Assembly (NCBI GenBank): GCA_964509425.1
Contig: CAZDWZ010000009.1
Coordinates: 62,001 to 126,000 of the forward strand
DNA: 64,000 nt
Direction: 5' to 3'
Origin: CAZDWZ01 sp964509425
GTDB taxonomy: Bacteria > Bdellovibrionota_C > UBA2361 > SZUA-149 > CAZDWZ01
The notes beneath the pieces were generated by a model that was not told the DNA's origin, searched no databases, and saw only the letters and a program-made list of their open reading frames with translations. Numbering within the stretch: the stretch's first letter is position 1; each line of letters starts with the position of its first letter. The position numbers and the translations under genes are program-made. This document shows, piece after piece, positions 35,417-43,976 of this stretch.

Positions 35417-36514
35417 CTATTCCGCGAGCACAAACTGACCAGCACGGATGGTGAGGATTCGCTTTGTCCTTTGTGCGATCCGTTCTCCGGTGAATCCAGT
35501 CCGGCCGGTGAGGCCCTCGCAGGGCGACGAGAGAAACGAATCTTTGATCGTCCTTGAGTCAAATGGACCGGGGGCGGCGGTGATGCACTTCACCGCGTCG
35601 TAACCAGTGGCGGCGAAGCCGAGCGTGACATTGTCCGGGGTTCCTCCGAATTTTGAAGCATAGGCACTCTTGAACGCGGCATCGTCGCTCCAAACCTGCA
35701 CCATGTAGATTCCCTCAGCATCCTGCGCAATGCCAGCGAGGTCCTCCGGGCCGAGGGAGTCTCCGATCAAAACATTTCCTTTGAACTTTGAAGCGCGCAC
35801 GGCCTTCAAAAACGAAGGAAGCGCAGCCGCCGGGAGAGCAGCGAAGATCGAATCACATTTTTCCTTCCCTGCGCGTGTAACCAGTGCACCGAAGGCGTTT
35901 GGGTCCGAACCGGCCTTCTCATCGAAGACGACAGTGTTTCCGAGTGATTTTGTTTCTTCAGAGAATGCTTTGCTTTGCGCGTCGAATCGCGGCTCGGTCG
36001 AGGATATGAGAGCGAAGCGATAGGCCTTCAGCTTTTTACCCGCGAACTTGGCATAAGCTGAGAAAGTACGTTCTGTCGAATACCCAAAGCCAAAAATATA
36101 GGAACCCAGTCGTGGAATATTTTTTCGGACCTCGAACCCGACCAGTCCGATCGTATTCGACTCGTTCAGGTATGGCGCCACTGCATTCACGTCGTCTACC
36201 GACCAATACATCACAAGCGGAGCATGATCCGCTTCAACAAGCCGCTTCAATGTTGCGCTCTCAGGAGTCAGACCCTGTGAAGCGGGAAGCGCCTCCACAG
36301 AAACTGTGGGCGAGGTTTGCGCCGCTACGGCGAGTGTCACTCCGTTCGAAAATGCTTTTCGCGCTGAGGCATCCGTTCCCGAGTCGTCGACAAATGTCCC
36401 GAGCTTTACCGGCGCCGCCTCGGCGCGGCTTGCGTCAGTCAAAAAGAGCATAGCTCCCGCAAGTAATAAAGCCTGATGTCGAGAGGTCCGGGCAAGGTTG
36501 CTGCTGAATGGCAT
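35417..36514 (-). CDS. Periplasmic binding protein, Leu/Ile/Val-type ABC family
   Basis: A 365-residue type I periplasmic binding protein with a signal peptide (ALLLAGAMLFLTDASRAEAA). The two-lobed fold is readable from VKLGTFVDDSGTDASARKAFSNGVTLAV, ADHAPLVMYWSVDDVNAVAPYL, SYIFGFGYSTERTFSAYAKF and the hinge region KFKGNVLIGDSLG (landmark pieces). Family members bring amino acids, amides or aromatic compounds to an ABC importer. No permease or ATPase gene is adjacent, so partners must be encoded elsewhere or the protein is a sensor. Confidence 0.82.
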   Translation of the reverse strand: MPFSSNLARTSRHQALLLAGAMLFLTDASRAEAAPVKLGTFVDDSGTDASARKAFSNGVTLAVAAQTSPTVSVEALPASQGLTPESATLKRLVEADHAPLVMYWSVDDVNAVAPYLNESNTIGLVGFEVRKNIPRLGSYIFGFGYSTERTFSAYAKFAGKKLKAYRFALISSTEPRFDAQSKAFSEETKSLGNTVVFDEKAGSDPNAFGALVTRAGKEKCDSIFAALPAAALPSFLKAVRASKFKGNVLIGDSLGPEDLAGIAQDAEGIYMVQVWSDDAAFKSAYASKFGGTPDNVTLGFAATGYDAVKCITAAPGPFDSRTIKDSFLSSPCEGLTGRTGFTGERIAQRTKRILTIRAGQFVLAE

Positions 36515-36788
36515 ATATTTACTCTGTCAGAATGGGATATTGAAAAGAGGCCAGGATCCAAGTTCTCAATAGCAATGAATAGTCGGATGGAGGTAATTGC
36601 AGCAAGCAAAAACGGCCTGAGTCGAAGCCTCGAACCCCGAAGACCAAACTACTTTCTCTTCGTGGATTTCCCTATGGGGCAAGCTCGAAAATGTCGCGGA
36701 TCGTCTCAGGCGAGTGGAAGCTGACGATCTGGCGAAACCATGCGAGAAATGGGCTTCGGGGCCATTCGGAAGGAAGATTAGTCGTCGC

Positions 36789-37397
36789 TTAGCCAACTAG
36801 CCCAACTTGAATCTCGCCAGCCGGCAGGTATGTGCTCATAATTACGCCGGACGTAGATACCTTTGATTCTACGAGGTGCAAGGCGCCCGGTTTCACGCCC
36901 GGCTCGAACAGTCGCTTTCCCCGACCGAGAATAACCGGGTATGTCCAAACATGATATTCGTCGATGAGTGATTCTGTCTGTAACGTTTGAATTAGATCGC
37001 CACTACCGATAATTTGCAGGTTTTTGCCCGTCTCAGCTTTAAGCGCAGTCAATGTCGAGACAACGTCGGCGCCAAGAAGCGACGAATTATTCCAAGTTAA
37101 AGACTTGAGGCTTTTAGATGCCACATGTTTCTTTGTCGAATTGAATGTTCTTGCAATTGGGTTATCGTCTGATTGTTGAGGCCAATACGACGCGAATATC
37201 TCGTAGGTGCGCCGGCCGAGAACGAGTTCAAGGTTATTTCCGTCAAAACCTGCCGCGGAAAGATCCATGGCGTCGTCCCAAAACGCAAACGTCCACCCTC
37301 CAAACGCGAAGTGTCCGCTCGTGTCTTCTTCTGGGCCACCGGGGGCCTGCATGATCCCGTCGAGCGATACAAACGTAGACGCAATCAGTTTTCTCAT
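36789..37397 (-). CDS. Dihydrofolate-reductase-like protein, RibD C-terminal family
   Basis: A 202-residue protein opening KLIASTFVSLDGIMQAPGG, the typical start of stand-alone RibD_C proteins. LVLGRRTYEIFASYWP, NLQIIGSGDLIQTLQ and YPVILGRGKRLFEPG are further family blocks for the NADPH-binding fold. The biological substrate is unknown; these are pyrimidine-reductase-like oxidoreductases often duplicated in genomes. Single gene, no operon evident. Confidence 0.9.
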   Translation of the reverse strand: MRKLIASTFVSLDGIMQAPGGPEEDTSGHFAFGGWTFAFWDDAMDLSAAGFDGNNLELVLGRRTYEIFASYWPQQSDDNPIARTFNSTKKHVASKSLKSLTWNNSSLLGADVVSTLTALKAETGKNLQIIGSGDLIQTLQTESLIDEYHVWTYPVILGRGKRLFEPGVKPGALHLVESKVSTSGVIMSTYLPAGEIQVGLVG

Positions 37398-37458
37398 AAT
37401 ACTCCTAAAGGCAGAATCAACCTGACCGTTTTGAGTCAGCTATCATTAAGAGAACGGA

Positions 37459-37806
37459 GTGCAAATCAGCTTTCGCAATTTTTGGGGTCGCCGGGAGAGA
37501 GCGGTGGGGGGCGAATCATCTACTCCGGTCCAAGGTGCTTGGACGGTCATGTCGCCTATTAAGGCGCGACTCTTGCAGGTGTTCTTAAGAAACGGGCAGG
37601 CGGAGTTTGATCCGCTCCCCAGTTTGACCTCGACTCCCAGCGGAGGAGACATGGCATTCGCCGACGTCAATCTCGACGGAGTTATTGATTTTTTAACCTG
37701 TGGGTCCGCAATTTCCCTAACGCCAGCCCCATATCTTCCTTGCGACGGCATCCGTAATCGAGGACTAGCCTTCGTGGGGGGGGTATTGAGACGAAAACGT
37801 TGTTAG
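37459..37806 (+). pseudogene. Fragment of a VCBS/FG-GAP repeat protein with a G8 tract
   Basis: The frame contains one good VCBS-type blade: VFLRNGQAEFDPLPSLTSTP and then AFADVNLDGVIDFLTCG, matching the calcium-binding ADVNGDGxxDL motif. Full-length proteins carry many such blades and a signal peptide; here only one remains and no export signal precedes it. A run of eight G (37776-37783) lies just before the end. One extra G would extend the frame by about 40 codons to 37918. It is most simply a gene remnant, though slippage-controlled expression is possible. Confidence 0.45.
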
Positions 37807-37949
37807 CAAGTGAAATGCAGATCAAATCGCGATCTTCAGGACAACACACGCCGCTCGCTAAGCGAAGCGCGGCAGATCACTTTAACTCAGTGACGAAATT
37901 CTCAATCACATAGTAATGTATCAACACAATATTTCGACGGAGGCCTTCC

Positions 37950-38594
37950 ATGTATTCACTTCGCACACTTCTGCTCATCCCACGAATCTTGCTCGTACTT
38001 ATCTCGATTGGAATTCTTTCTGGATTAGTCGGTTGCGGGGGAGGCGGCGGCGGTGGCCGAACGATCATGAGGACGGTGACCCTTCGTGGGACGGGCTTAG
38101 CCGAGAATGGGACCCCGCTTGTTAATGTGGGATCTCAAGACGCAAGTTGGGTTACCGTTTCGAATGAATTTCTAAAGCCTGCGTTGTTGCTTACCCCCGC
38201 CGGTCCAAACTGGTGGCCGGAGTGGCTTGTCAACTCTCCGACTTCTCAGTGGATCGGTGCCGCGAATGTGGAGAATCCCGGCCCCGCTCCGTATTGGTTC
38301 CAGCTCAATTTTCAGCTTGGTGATCTTGATCCTGAGCGTACGGAGCTCGTAGGGAAGTGGGCAATCGATGACGATGGCACGGTCGACATTAATGGCGTTA
38401 CCATCGATGAGTTGACCGAGGCAGATCAGGTTCAAAGCGGGAATTGGATACGTTTGAACGATTTCAAAGTTGAGGCAGGTTCCGGTGTGCTTCGCTCGGG
38501 CAATAACGAAATACGCCTCACGATTCGAGCAACCGATAACTATCTCGCCGGTGCTCGCTTTGAAGGATATTTGAACGAGCTATCGGCAGACTGA
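37950..38594 (+). CDS. Lipoprotein with galactose-binding-like domain
   Basis: A 214-residue protein with a lipobox LSGLVGC at about residue 29, followed by a flexible GGGGGGG linker. The mature domain (PNWWPEWLVNSPTSQWIG, ELVGKWAIDDDGTVDINGVTI and FKVEAGSGVLRSGNNEIRL, landmark pieces) resembles the jelly-roll domain seen in many PEP-CTERM and carbohydrate-binding proteins, where W.ADN.G...LNG is conserved. It probably sits at the outer membrane. The deaminase gene starts only 8 bases after its stop. Confidence 0.7.
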   Translation: MYSLRTLLLIPRILLVLISIGILSGLVGCGGGGGGGRTIMRTVTLRGTGLAENGTPLVNVGSQDASWVTVSNEFLKPALLLTPAGPNWWPEWLVNSPTSQWIGAANVENPGPAPYWFQLNFQLGDLDPERTELVGKWAIDDDGTVDINGVTIDELTEADQVQSGNWIRLNDFKVEAGSGVLRSGNNEIRLTIRATDNYLAGARFEGYLNELSAD

Positions 38595-38601
38595 GCGGTC
38601 C

Positions 38602-39057
38602 ATGAACAAGCATGAAGTATATGTTCGGCAGGTGAATGAACTGGCAAGTCTGTCGCGAAAGAACGCCAACAAGCCGTTTGGTGCCTTGCTTGAACGAAAC
38701 GGCAGCGTCCTTTTAACAGCAGAAAATTCGCAGCTTACGAATTCGCCGCTCGGACACGCGGAGCTTAATGTTTTGATGGAGGCCTGGCGCACGTTAACCC
38801 CGGCGCAGATTGCCGAATCAACAATTTACGCTTCTACCGAACCTTGTCCAATGTGTGCCGGGGCGATTTATTGGTCTGGAATTCGTCGCGTCGTGTTCTC
38901 GGTCTCTCGACTCAAGTTCAGCGAGTTTGGAGGAAGCGAGTTGTGCGAACCTTGTTCGAAGGTCCTGAACGTCGGCCCGCAAAAGGTGGAGATCATCGGG
39001 CCGGTCCTCGAGAGCGAAGGACTCATACCTCACGAGGGTTTTTGGAAAGCGATGTGA
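38602..39057 (+). CDS. Nucleoside deaminase (cytidine-deaminase fold)
   Basis: A 151-residue zinc enzyme. The zinc ligands and catalytic Glu are in place: H52-A-E54 in LGHAELNVL and C82, C85 in TEPCPMCAGA. The family includes guanine deaminase and tRNA adenosine deaminase TadA. The C-terminal half (SKVLNVGPQKVEIIGPVLE) and the sequence after the PCxxC motif look more like guanine/nucleoside deaminases than TadA, but this is a weak preference. It follows the lipoprotein gene by 8 bases and converges with the MFS gene. Confidence 0.9.
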   Translation: MNKHEVYVRQVNELASLSRKNANKPFGALLERNGSVLLTAENSQLTNSPLGHAELNVLMEAWRTLTPAQIAESTIYASTEPCPMCAGAIYWSGIRRVVFSVSRLKFSEFGGSELCEPCSKVLNVGPQKVEIIGPVLESEGLIPHEGFWKAM

Positions 39058-39072
39058 TGCTCAGGTGATCAC

Positions 39073-40236
39073 TCATACTTCCGACTTCGATCGGCTGACG
39101 AATACTTCTCGGTAGAGGAAAACAACACAGCTGTTCGCAACGAGCGCGAACATAATTGCAGTTGCAGGGGAGCTCAAATCGGCGACGAGTCCGAGTGCAG
39201 TGCTGATACCAGCGAAGACGACGCTTCCCAAGAGTGAGATCATAGAGCCCATGGTCGCGCGCTGCCGGTCGCTAAATTCCTGCTGCAAGAGCACACCCCG
39301 AGCCGTGGTCGTCGGACCGTAACAGACATTCGTTGCGGCCATGGCAAACGGCGTGGCAATCGAACAGAAGACCACTGCGAGGAACCTGATCGATGCTGCA
39401 ATAAGCGTCCCTGCAATTAGAGTCTGTCGCGCTCCAAACCGCCGAACCACGGGGCCGGCAAACCAAAATCCAAGAAAACCGTGAAGATGATTCAGACAGC
39501 GAGCGATACCCAAAGTCCAAGTGGGAACAAGAGTATCAAAAAGCGCTCCTTGGAAATAAAACACTGCCTCTCCAATACCAAAGTCCAGTGTGTCGGCGAT
39601 TGCAAGAAGCTTGAGTTTGGCATTCCCTCTGAATTGACGAAGAGCTTCTCGGAGAAGCTCGATGAATCGTTCACCTTCCTCTTTCCCGTTTCCATGGTCT
39701 TTAAGGAAGAGCGCGCATACGAACGAGAGTGCTTGCGGGACCACGGAAACCCAAAGCACGAGCTTGAGCGAATAAAGCGAGAGCGCAGCGCACAGCCCCG
39801 CAGAGAGACAGAGTGCAATTTGTGACATTGAATTCATCCTTCCAAGCACATGATGCAATCTGTGGTCCCGTTCGTCTTCGGGAAGAGATTCGTAGAGGAA
39901 CGCGGAGTCTGTGCCACTGAATAACGCTCGGGAAAACCCTTCAAGTAGGGCCCCAACCGCAAGCACCCAAAAAGAAACTCCCAGCGCATAGCAGGTGATG
40001 CTGCAAGAAGCGGCCGCGGCTCCGAGAATCATCGTTCTCCGACGTCGAAAGCCGTCCGAGAACATACCGGCTGGAATCTCGAATACAGCTTGAGAGAAGA
40101 AGACGATTGAATAGATCGTCATCGCTGCGGTGTAAGTGCCCGTGATTTCTTTGAAGTAAATGATCGCGATTGGCCAGTGCGGCCTAAAGCCGTTCAAGAA
40201 GCTGAACGTATACAGTGTTCGAATATTGGAGTTCAT
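39073..40236 (-). CDS. MFS transporter
   Basis: A 387-residue protein with about 11-12 membrane helices. The loop 2-3 signature GMFSDGFRRRRTMILGA matches MFS motif A (GxxxDrxGrr). An opening FSFLNGFRPHWPIAIIYF and a FEIPAG motif are typical of the subgroup of unspecified MFS permeases. The substrate is unknown. It converges on the deaminase gene 15 bases away. Confidence 0.87.
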   Translation of the reverse strand: MNSNIRTLYTFSFLNGFRPHWPIAIIYFKEITGTYTAAMTIYSIVFFSQAVFEIPAGMFSDGFRRRRTMILGAAAASCSITCYALGVSFWVLAVGALLEGFSRALFSGTDSAFLYESLPEDERDHRLHHVLGRMNSMSQIALCLSAGLCAALSLYSLKLVLWVSVVPQALSFVCALFLKDHGNGKEEGERFIELLREALRQFRGNAKLKLLAIADTLDFGIGEAVFYFQGALFDTLVPTWTLGIARCLNHLHGFLGFWFAGPVVRRFGARQTLIAGTLIAASIRFLAVVFCSIATPFAMAATNVCYGPTTTARGVLLQQEFSDRQRATMGSMISLLGSVVFAGISTALGLVADLSSPATAIMFALVANSCVVFLYREVFVSRSKSEV

Positions 40237-40316
40237 TGCGTTCGAAGTTCAATTTCCATCCCTCTCAACGTGATCGGTAGCGTCAATGCCAGGCTTATCC
40301 AAATTGCCGAATGATC

Positions 40317-40487
40317 TCATTCGTCGGCCTGCATCACCAGCGAGAGCTGCGGGGCGGCGATATTCCTTAGTTTTTGAGTATCGGTCAATCTTCGCTTCGG
40401 GAGAGGGAGCTTATCGGCATCGTCACTACTAGAACCGAGCAAGATTGGCAGAATTGCCAAACTCGTGACTACAACCTTCTTCATCAT
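40317..40487 (-). CDS. Small exported peptide of 56 residues
   Basis: It starts at one of two adjacent ATGs (40487 or 40484), with a strong ribosome site (ACGGAGG) 8 bases upstream. The N-terminus is a short signal peptide (KKVVVTSLAILPILLG), followed by a basic-then-polar mature part of about 37 residues (DKLPLPKRRLTDTQKLRN). No cysteines. The good start signal supports a real gene; the function is unknown. Confidence 0.6.
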   Translation of the reverse strand: MMKKVVVTSLAILPILLGSSSDDADKLPLPKRRLTDTQKLRNIAAPQLSLVMQADE

Positions 40488-40876
40488 GATAACCTCCGTT
40501 ATTTTCTTGCTCTTGAAGAGCAAATATTATTGTCGCCTTGACCGTTGCGAGCTTGCGTTCTTACGCATTCAGAAGGTGACCGAGGGCGAGTTAGAAGTTT
40601 GTAATGTCCTACTTGCCTCGCGGTGCCCTAGACTCTCCTAAGTTTCACAATTTATGGTGAGAATTGCTTTTGAACCATATTTCGCTCTGTCTCGAATCTC
40701 CTTGGAGGAGCGTCCACGCTCTACGAGACTCTCTCGGAGAATTGCGTGAGCAATTTGCAATACCACTTGCTGGTCCCGGTTGAGCGATGATATTCCGCTC
40801 CGGAAGCGGAGTGCGATTATGCGGTTCCACTCGAGCGTCACTGCCTCATGGATCATCAGAGAGAAGGAGCCCGAAG
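40488..40876. other. Intergenic region with two short hairpins
   Basis: AATTGC-GTGA-GCAATT at about 40741-40756 and TCCGCT-CCGGA-AGCGGA at about 40795-40811 can form six-base stems in the leader of the collagen-like gene. A 90-codon minus frame overlaps here but lacks support. GAGAAGGAG at 40861-40869 is the ribosome site for the next gene. Confidence 0.4.
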
Positions 40877-41899
40877 ATGAAACCTCGAAGAAATTTAATT
40901 TTAATTGCACGCCTGCTGATTCTCACGCTGCTGTTTGAAATGGCAGAAAATTTTCAAATCTCTGATGCTGAGGCGCAAAATCGTGGGCGGTTCTGCCGTG
41001 AGCGGAATGGAAATGTCTATTTTCGGAGTTCAACTCCGTGTCGGCCGTTCGAGGAAACGGTGGCTGGTCCGGGAGGTGGTGGAGACGATGGTGCTCCTGG
41101 CGCAACCGGGCCGACAGGAGCAACGGGTCCCGTGGGTCCTGCTGGAGCAAATGGAGCAGTCGGCGCGACTGGGGCAGCTGGCGCTACAGGTGCGACGGGG
41201 CCCGCTGGAGCGGCAGGTGCAACAGGTGCCACAGGCACTGCCGGTTCCACTGGAGCCACTGGTCCAGCTGGTGTAACAGGCCCGACCGGAGTAACGGGCC
41301 CGACTGGTGCGACAGGTCCCGTCGGTGTAACCGGACCGACTGGCCCGACAGGTGCCACTGGAACAACAGGCGATCCTGGCTCAGGCGCAATTATCCCTAT
41401 TTCTTCAGGGACTACGGCAACGATCACTACTCTCGTCGGTGGCCTGCAAGGCATCGGAGCAATGGTAGGATTCGGCAGCGTCGCGACCACGAACTCTCCG
41501 GTAGGCGCAACGATCGATCTCACGGGAAGCCCGGGAACTCTGCAGAATCAAGCGTTCTCCATGCCACGCGATGGTACGATTACGTCTCTGTCTGCTTACT
41601 TCAGTTCGACTCAAGCGCTGGCCTTAGTCGGAACGACGGTCACAATCACGGCGCAGATTTACCAATCTAACACTCCTGATAACGTCTTCGTGCCGATCCC
41701 GGGGGCAGTCGTCACTCTGTCGCCACCACTGACGGGCATTCTTGCCATCGGGACTATAAGTAACGGTGTCACAACCGGTTTGACTATACCGGTTACGGCC
41801 GAGACGAGACTGATGGTGGTCTATACTGCCACTGCGGCGGGTCTGAGCCTCATTAACTCAGTTCAAGGTTACTTTAGCGGCGGCATCGGTATTAGCTAA
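40877..41899 (+). CDS. Collagen-like protein with BclB-type C-terminal domain
   Basis: A 340-residue exported protein from ATG 40877 (GAGAAGGAG eight bases upstream). Residues 1-34 form a signal region, and a short head with two Cys (C40, C55) follows. Residues 72-167 are 32 uninterrupted Gly-X-Y triplets, mostly GAT, GPT and GVT with few GxP, so the triple helix would rely on Thr. Residues about 170-340 match, by my reading, the C-terminal domain of exosporium glycoprotein BclB and relatives: SGAIIPISSGTTATITTLVGG, FSMPRDGTITSLSAYFS, TPDNVFVPIPGA and TAAGLSLINSVQGYFSGG. That domain trimerises and has been described in spore formers. It ends at a strong terminator, so the gene is monocistronic. 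Confidence 0.9.
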   Translation: MKPRRNLILIARLLILTLLFEMAENFQISDAEAQNRGRFCRERNGNVYFRSSTPCRPFEETVAGPGGGGDDGAPGATGPTGATGPVGPAGANGAVGATGAAGATGATGPAGAAGATGATGTAGSTGATGPAGVTGPTGVTGPTGATGPVGVTGPTGPTGATGTTGDPGSGAIIPISSGTTATITTLVGGLQGIGAMVGFGSVATTNSPVGATIDLTGSPGTLQNQAFSMPRDGTITSLSAYFSSTQALALVGTTVTITAQIYQSNTPDNVFVPIPGAVVTLSPPLTGILAIGTISNGVTTGLTIPVTAETRLMVVYTATAAGLSLINSVQGYFSGGIGIS

Positions 41900-41956
41900 G
41901 TCCTCGCTAGATCATTGCGAACTCAACCTCTCCTTCCAATAGAGTTGGGAGGAGAG

Positions 41957-41991
41957 AATAAAATCAGGGAACTTTGTTCCCTGATTTTATT
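41957..41991 (+). terminator. Rho-independent terminator of the collagen-like gene
   Basis: A 16-base stem, AATAAAATCAGGGAAC paired with its exact complement, closes a TTT loop. The right arm ends in a T-rich run (TTTTATTT). It lies 58 bases after the stop codon. It is nearly symmetrical and may also work for the convergent CPBP gene. Confidence 0.88.
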
Positions 41992-42128
41992 TGACGCTTT
42001 GTTTCCAGTGCTTATCGTTTCGATACGGACACGTGCACACGCCATTCTCCTGTGCGTGGATTGGCATTCCGGCTCACAACGCAGCCGTGAAGTCCCGACC
42101 TCGCGACGAATCAGAAGCGCAGAATGCG

Positions 42129-42914
42129 TCATGAAGTCAGAACAGAGGCATAAGCGAGCAGTGAGGAGTTGTAGGCAAAATGTGCGACAATGCTCGGGCC
42201 GATTGATCTCGATTTCACTCGTAGAGCCAGCAGCGCCGCACCCAAAACACTAATGGTGATCGCGTTTGGCCAAAAATGGACGATCTCCGATAAGTGCATG
42301 AGTGTAAAGACGGAGGTTGTCAGAATTGCTGACCACCAGAATCCGAACGAGTAGGTGAGTCCGCCAAAAATGAGACCACGAAAGAGGAGCTCCTCAACGA
42401 ACGGAGCGATGAGAATGCCCAAGATAGTTATGAATAGTTGATGAGCGCCAGGTGAGAGGGTGAGACTAGTAACCGGCCCGAGTTGATCCGGCGTAAGGAA
42501 AATCTGAAAAAAAGATGCGATCATCATTCCAAGGACCGCGAGAAGCAATCCGGCAAAGAATCCGTTTCTCAAGTCTCGCCTATTGCCGCGCACCCAAGCT
42601 GCACCGGTGGTTTCGCGATGCCGAAGCTCTCCCCAGAAGAAAGTCAGCGAGAGAGCCAGAATAATTAATCCGGAGAAGAGGACGGCGAGCGAGAGCGCGA
42701 ACGCAAAGCTAACCAACTTTCGCTCTTCACGGTTTTCCGGAAACAGCAAAAGGCCCTGGAGAACATTTCCGTCACCTATCGCACGAAGCAACTTGAATCC
42801 AAGGACCGCTCCGAAGGCTTGGCAGGAGACGTAAGTAACAAGCAGGATCACAGCCCACTTTGCATTTAATACGTGTCGTCCCTTACCGAGCGAATTCTCG
42901 GTGCTTTCAGACAT
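42129..42914 (-). CDS. CPBP-family intramembrane metalloprotease
   Basis: A 261-residue protein of standard CPBP length, started at ATG 42914 because AGGGGGAA lies just upstream; the frame runs on upstream without membrane character. About eight helices. Motif 1 is E174-E175-xxx-R179 in FVEELLFRGLIFGG, motif 2 is H207 in FTLMHLSE and motif 3 is H245/N249 in VAHFAYNSS. All proposed metal and catalytic residues are present. It is the second CPBP protease in the window (see 6124-7434) and lacks the long N-terminal part of the first. The substrate is unknown. Confidence 0.9.
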   Translation of the reverse strand: MSESTENSLGKGRHVLNAKWAVILLVTYVSCQAFGAVLGFKLLRAIGDGNVLQGLLLFPENREERKLVSFAFALSLAVLFSGLIILALSLTFFWGELRHRETTGAAWVRGNRRDLRNGFFAGLLLAVLGMMIASFFQIFLTPDQLGPVTSLTLSPGAHQLFITILGILIAPFVEELLFRGLIFGGLTYSFGFWWSAILTTSVFTLMHLSEIVHFWPNAITISVLGAALLALRVKSRSIGPSIVAHFAYNSSLLAYASVLTS

Positions 42915-43188
42915 CAAATTCCCCCTGAGAGGTTGAGTCGAGTGACATCGTCTTTTCGATGACAGAAGCGTCAATTGAGCTTCGGAGCGGAGCGAAGTCC
43001 TAACAAAACACGCACTTAACCCGCTGCAGCATAATGCTCCACAATTGCAACGCTTGCCATATTCAAATCTCTTGTTCGTTAGGCTATATTCGCGCGCCCT
43101 TTGCTCTTTCTCCCGCTGCGGCCGCGGCGAACTTCCTTGAAGCTTCTTGTGTCTTTCCCAGAAGGTGATCTCGAAGAGGTAATTCCGT

Positions 43189-43830
43189 ATGGCAAGTGCG
43201 CTTTCCTCCCTCATCGCCCGCGCGGGCGACCCCGACTTAACCGGCGATATGATACTCGCGGCGCTGCTCGCGGACATCGGCCGCGGCACGCTCGAGTATG
43301 CAGAGTTCCGCGGCGTCATTACACTGGTGTTCCCGGAACCGGCGGACGGCGACGACCAGTTTGTAGAGCCATTGACGGCTGCGCAGGTCGGCAAGGTGCT
43401 ACAGGCGATCTGTGCCGCGCTCGCCGTCGAGTCGCTGTACGAGTATCCCGTGCCGGTCGAGGATGTGCGTGCGGCCGAGTTGCCGCTCGCCCCGCAGCTC
43501 CCGGCCGCGCTCCTCGACGCTGCCGTGGCCGACGGCATCGCCGGTCAGATGCCCGGCTTCGCCGAGGGGATGCGGCGGGTGCAGACCGTCCACATCCTGT
43601 TCTGTCTCGCCGGCCTCGCTCTCACTCAGCTCGAGGGCGACGGCTCTGAGGGTGAGGCTCTGCAACCGGCCGAGTGGCGTGAGCTACGTACGCGCTTGGA
43701 CGCCGCGTGCGCTTCGTGCGATCGGGCCGTCACGGCCATGGCGTACCAAACGCCCTCCGGTGACATCTGGTTACAAATGGTTCGGGTGGCCGAAGCCATG
43801 CGGTCGCAAATCGCGCGCATGGTGCCGTGA
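43189..43830 (+). CDS. GC-rich hypothetical protein
   Basis: A 213-residue soluble, helix-rich protein from ATG 43189, after GAAGAGG. It is acidic, with GC of about 67% and G/C in most third codon positions, strongly unlike its neighbours. Landmarks are SLIARAGDPDLTGDMILAAL, a short beta segment (RGVITLVFPEP) and long helices. No cofactor motif or family is recognised. The composition suggests recent acquisition from a high-GC donor. Confidence 0.65.
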   Translation: MASALSSLIARAGDPDLTGDMILAALLADIGRGTLEYAEFRGVITLVFPEPADGDDQFVEPLTAAQVGKVLQAICAALAVESLYEYPVPVEDVRAAELPLAPQLPAALLDAAVADGIAGQMPGFAEGMRRVQTVHILFCLAGLALTQLEGDGSEGEALQPAEWRELRTRLDAACASCDRAVTAMAYQTPSGDIWLQMVRVAEAMRSQIARMVP

Positions 43831-43976
43831 ACGAACGGTGGGCAGTATCACGACATCACGCGGACTTGAATCGCTACTCAGGTTGTGCGCGGGAGGGCAC
43901 AAGAAACTTCAAATGAAGGTAATGACGCATCGAGAGCGACTTTGAAGTTCGATTCGTGCCGACACTATCGAGGTGC

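Noticed and set aside
40638..40910. A 90-codon minus frame in the leader of the collagen-like gene.
   Set aside because: No ribosome site, overlaps the next gene's start, and no recognised domain.
41090..41377. Short-period tandem repeat that could be mistaken for a CRISPR or VNTR array.
   Set aside because: Degenerate 9-18 base periods explained by collagen triplets; no conserved repeat with unique spacers.
41038..41670. Long open frames in all phases over the collagen repeats on both strands.
   Set aside because: They mirror the Gly-X-Y periodicity of the true gene, and their products are low-complexity shadows.
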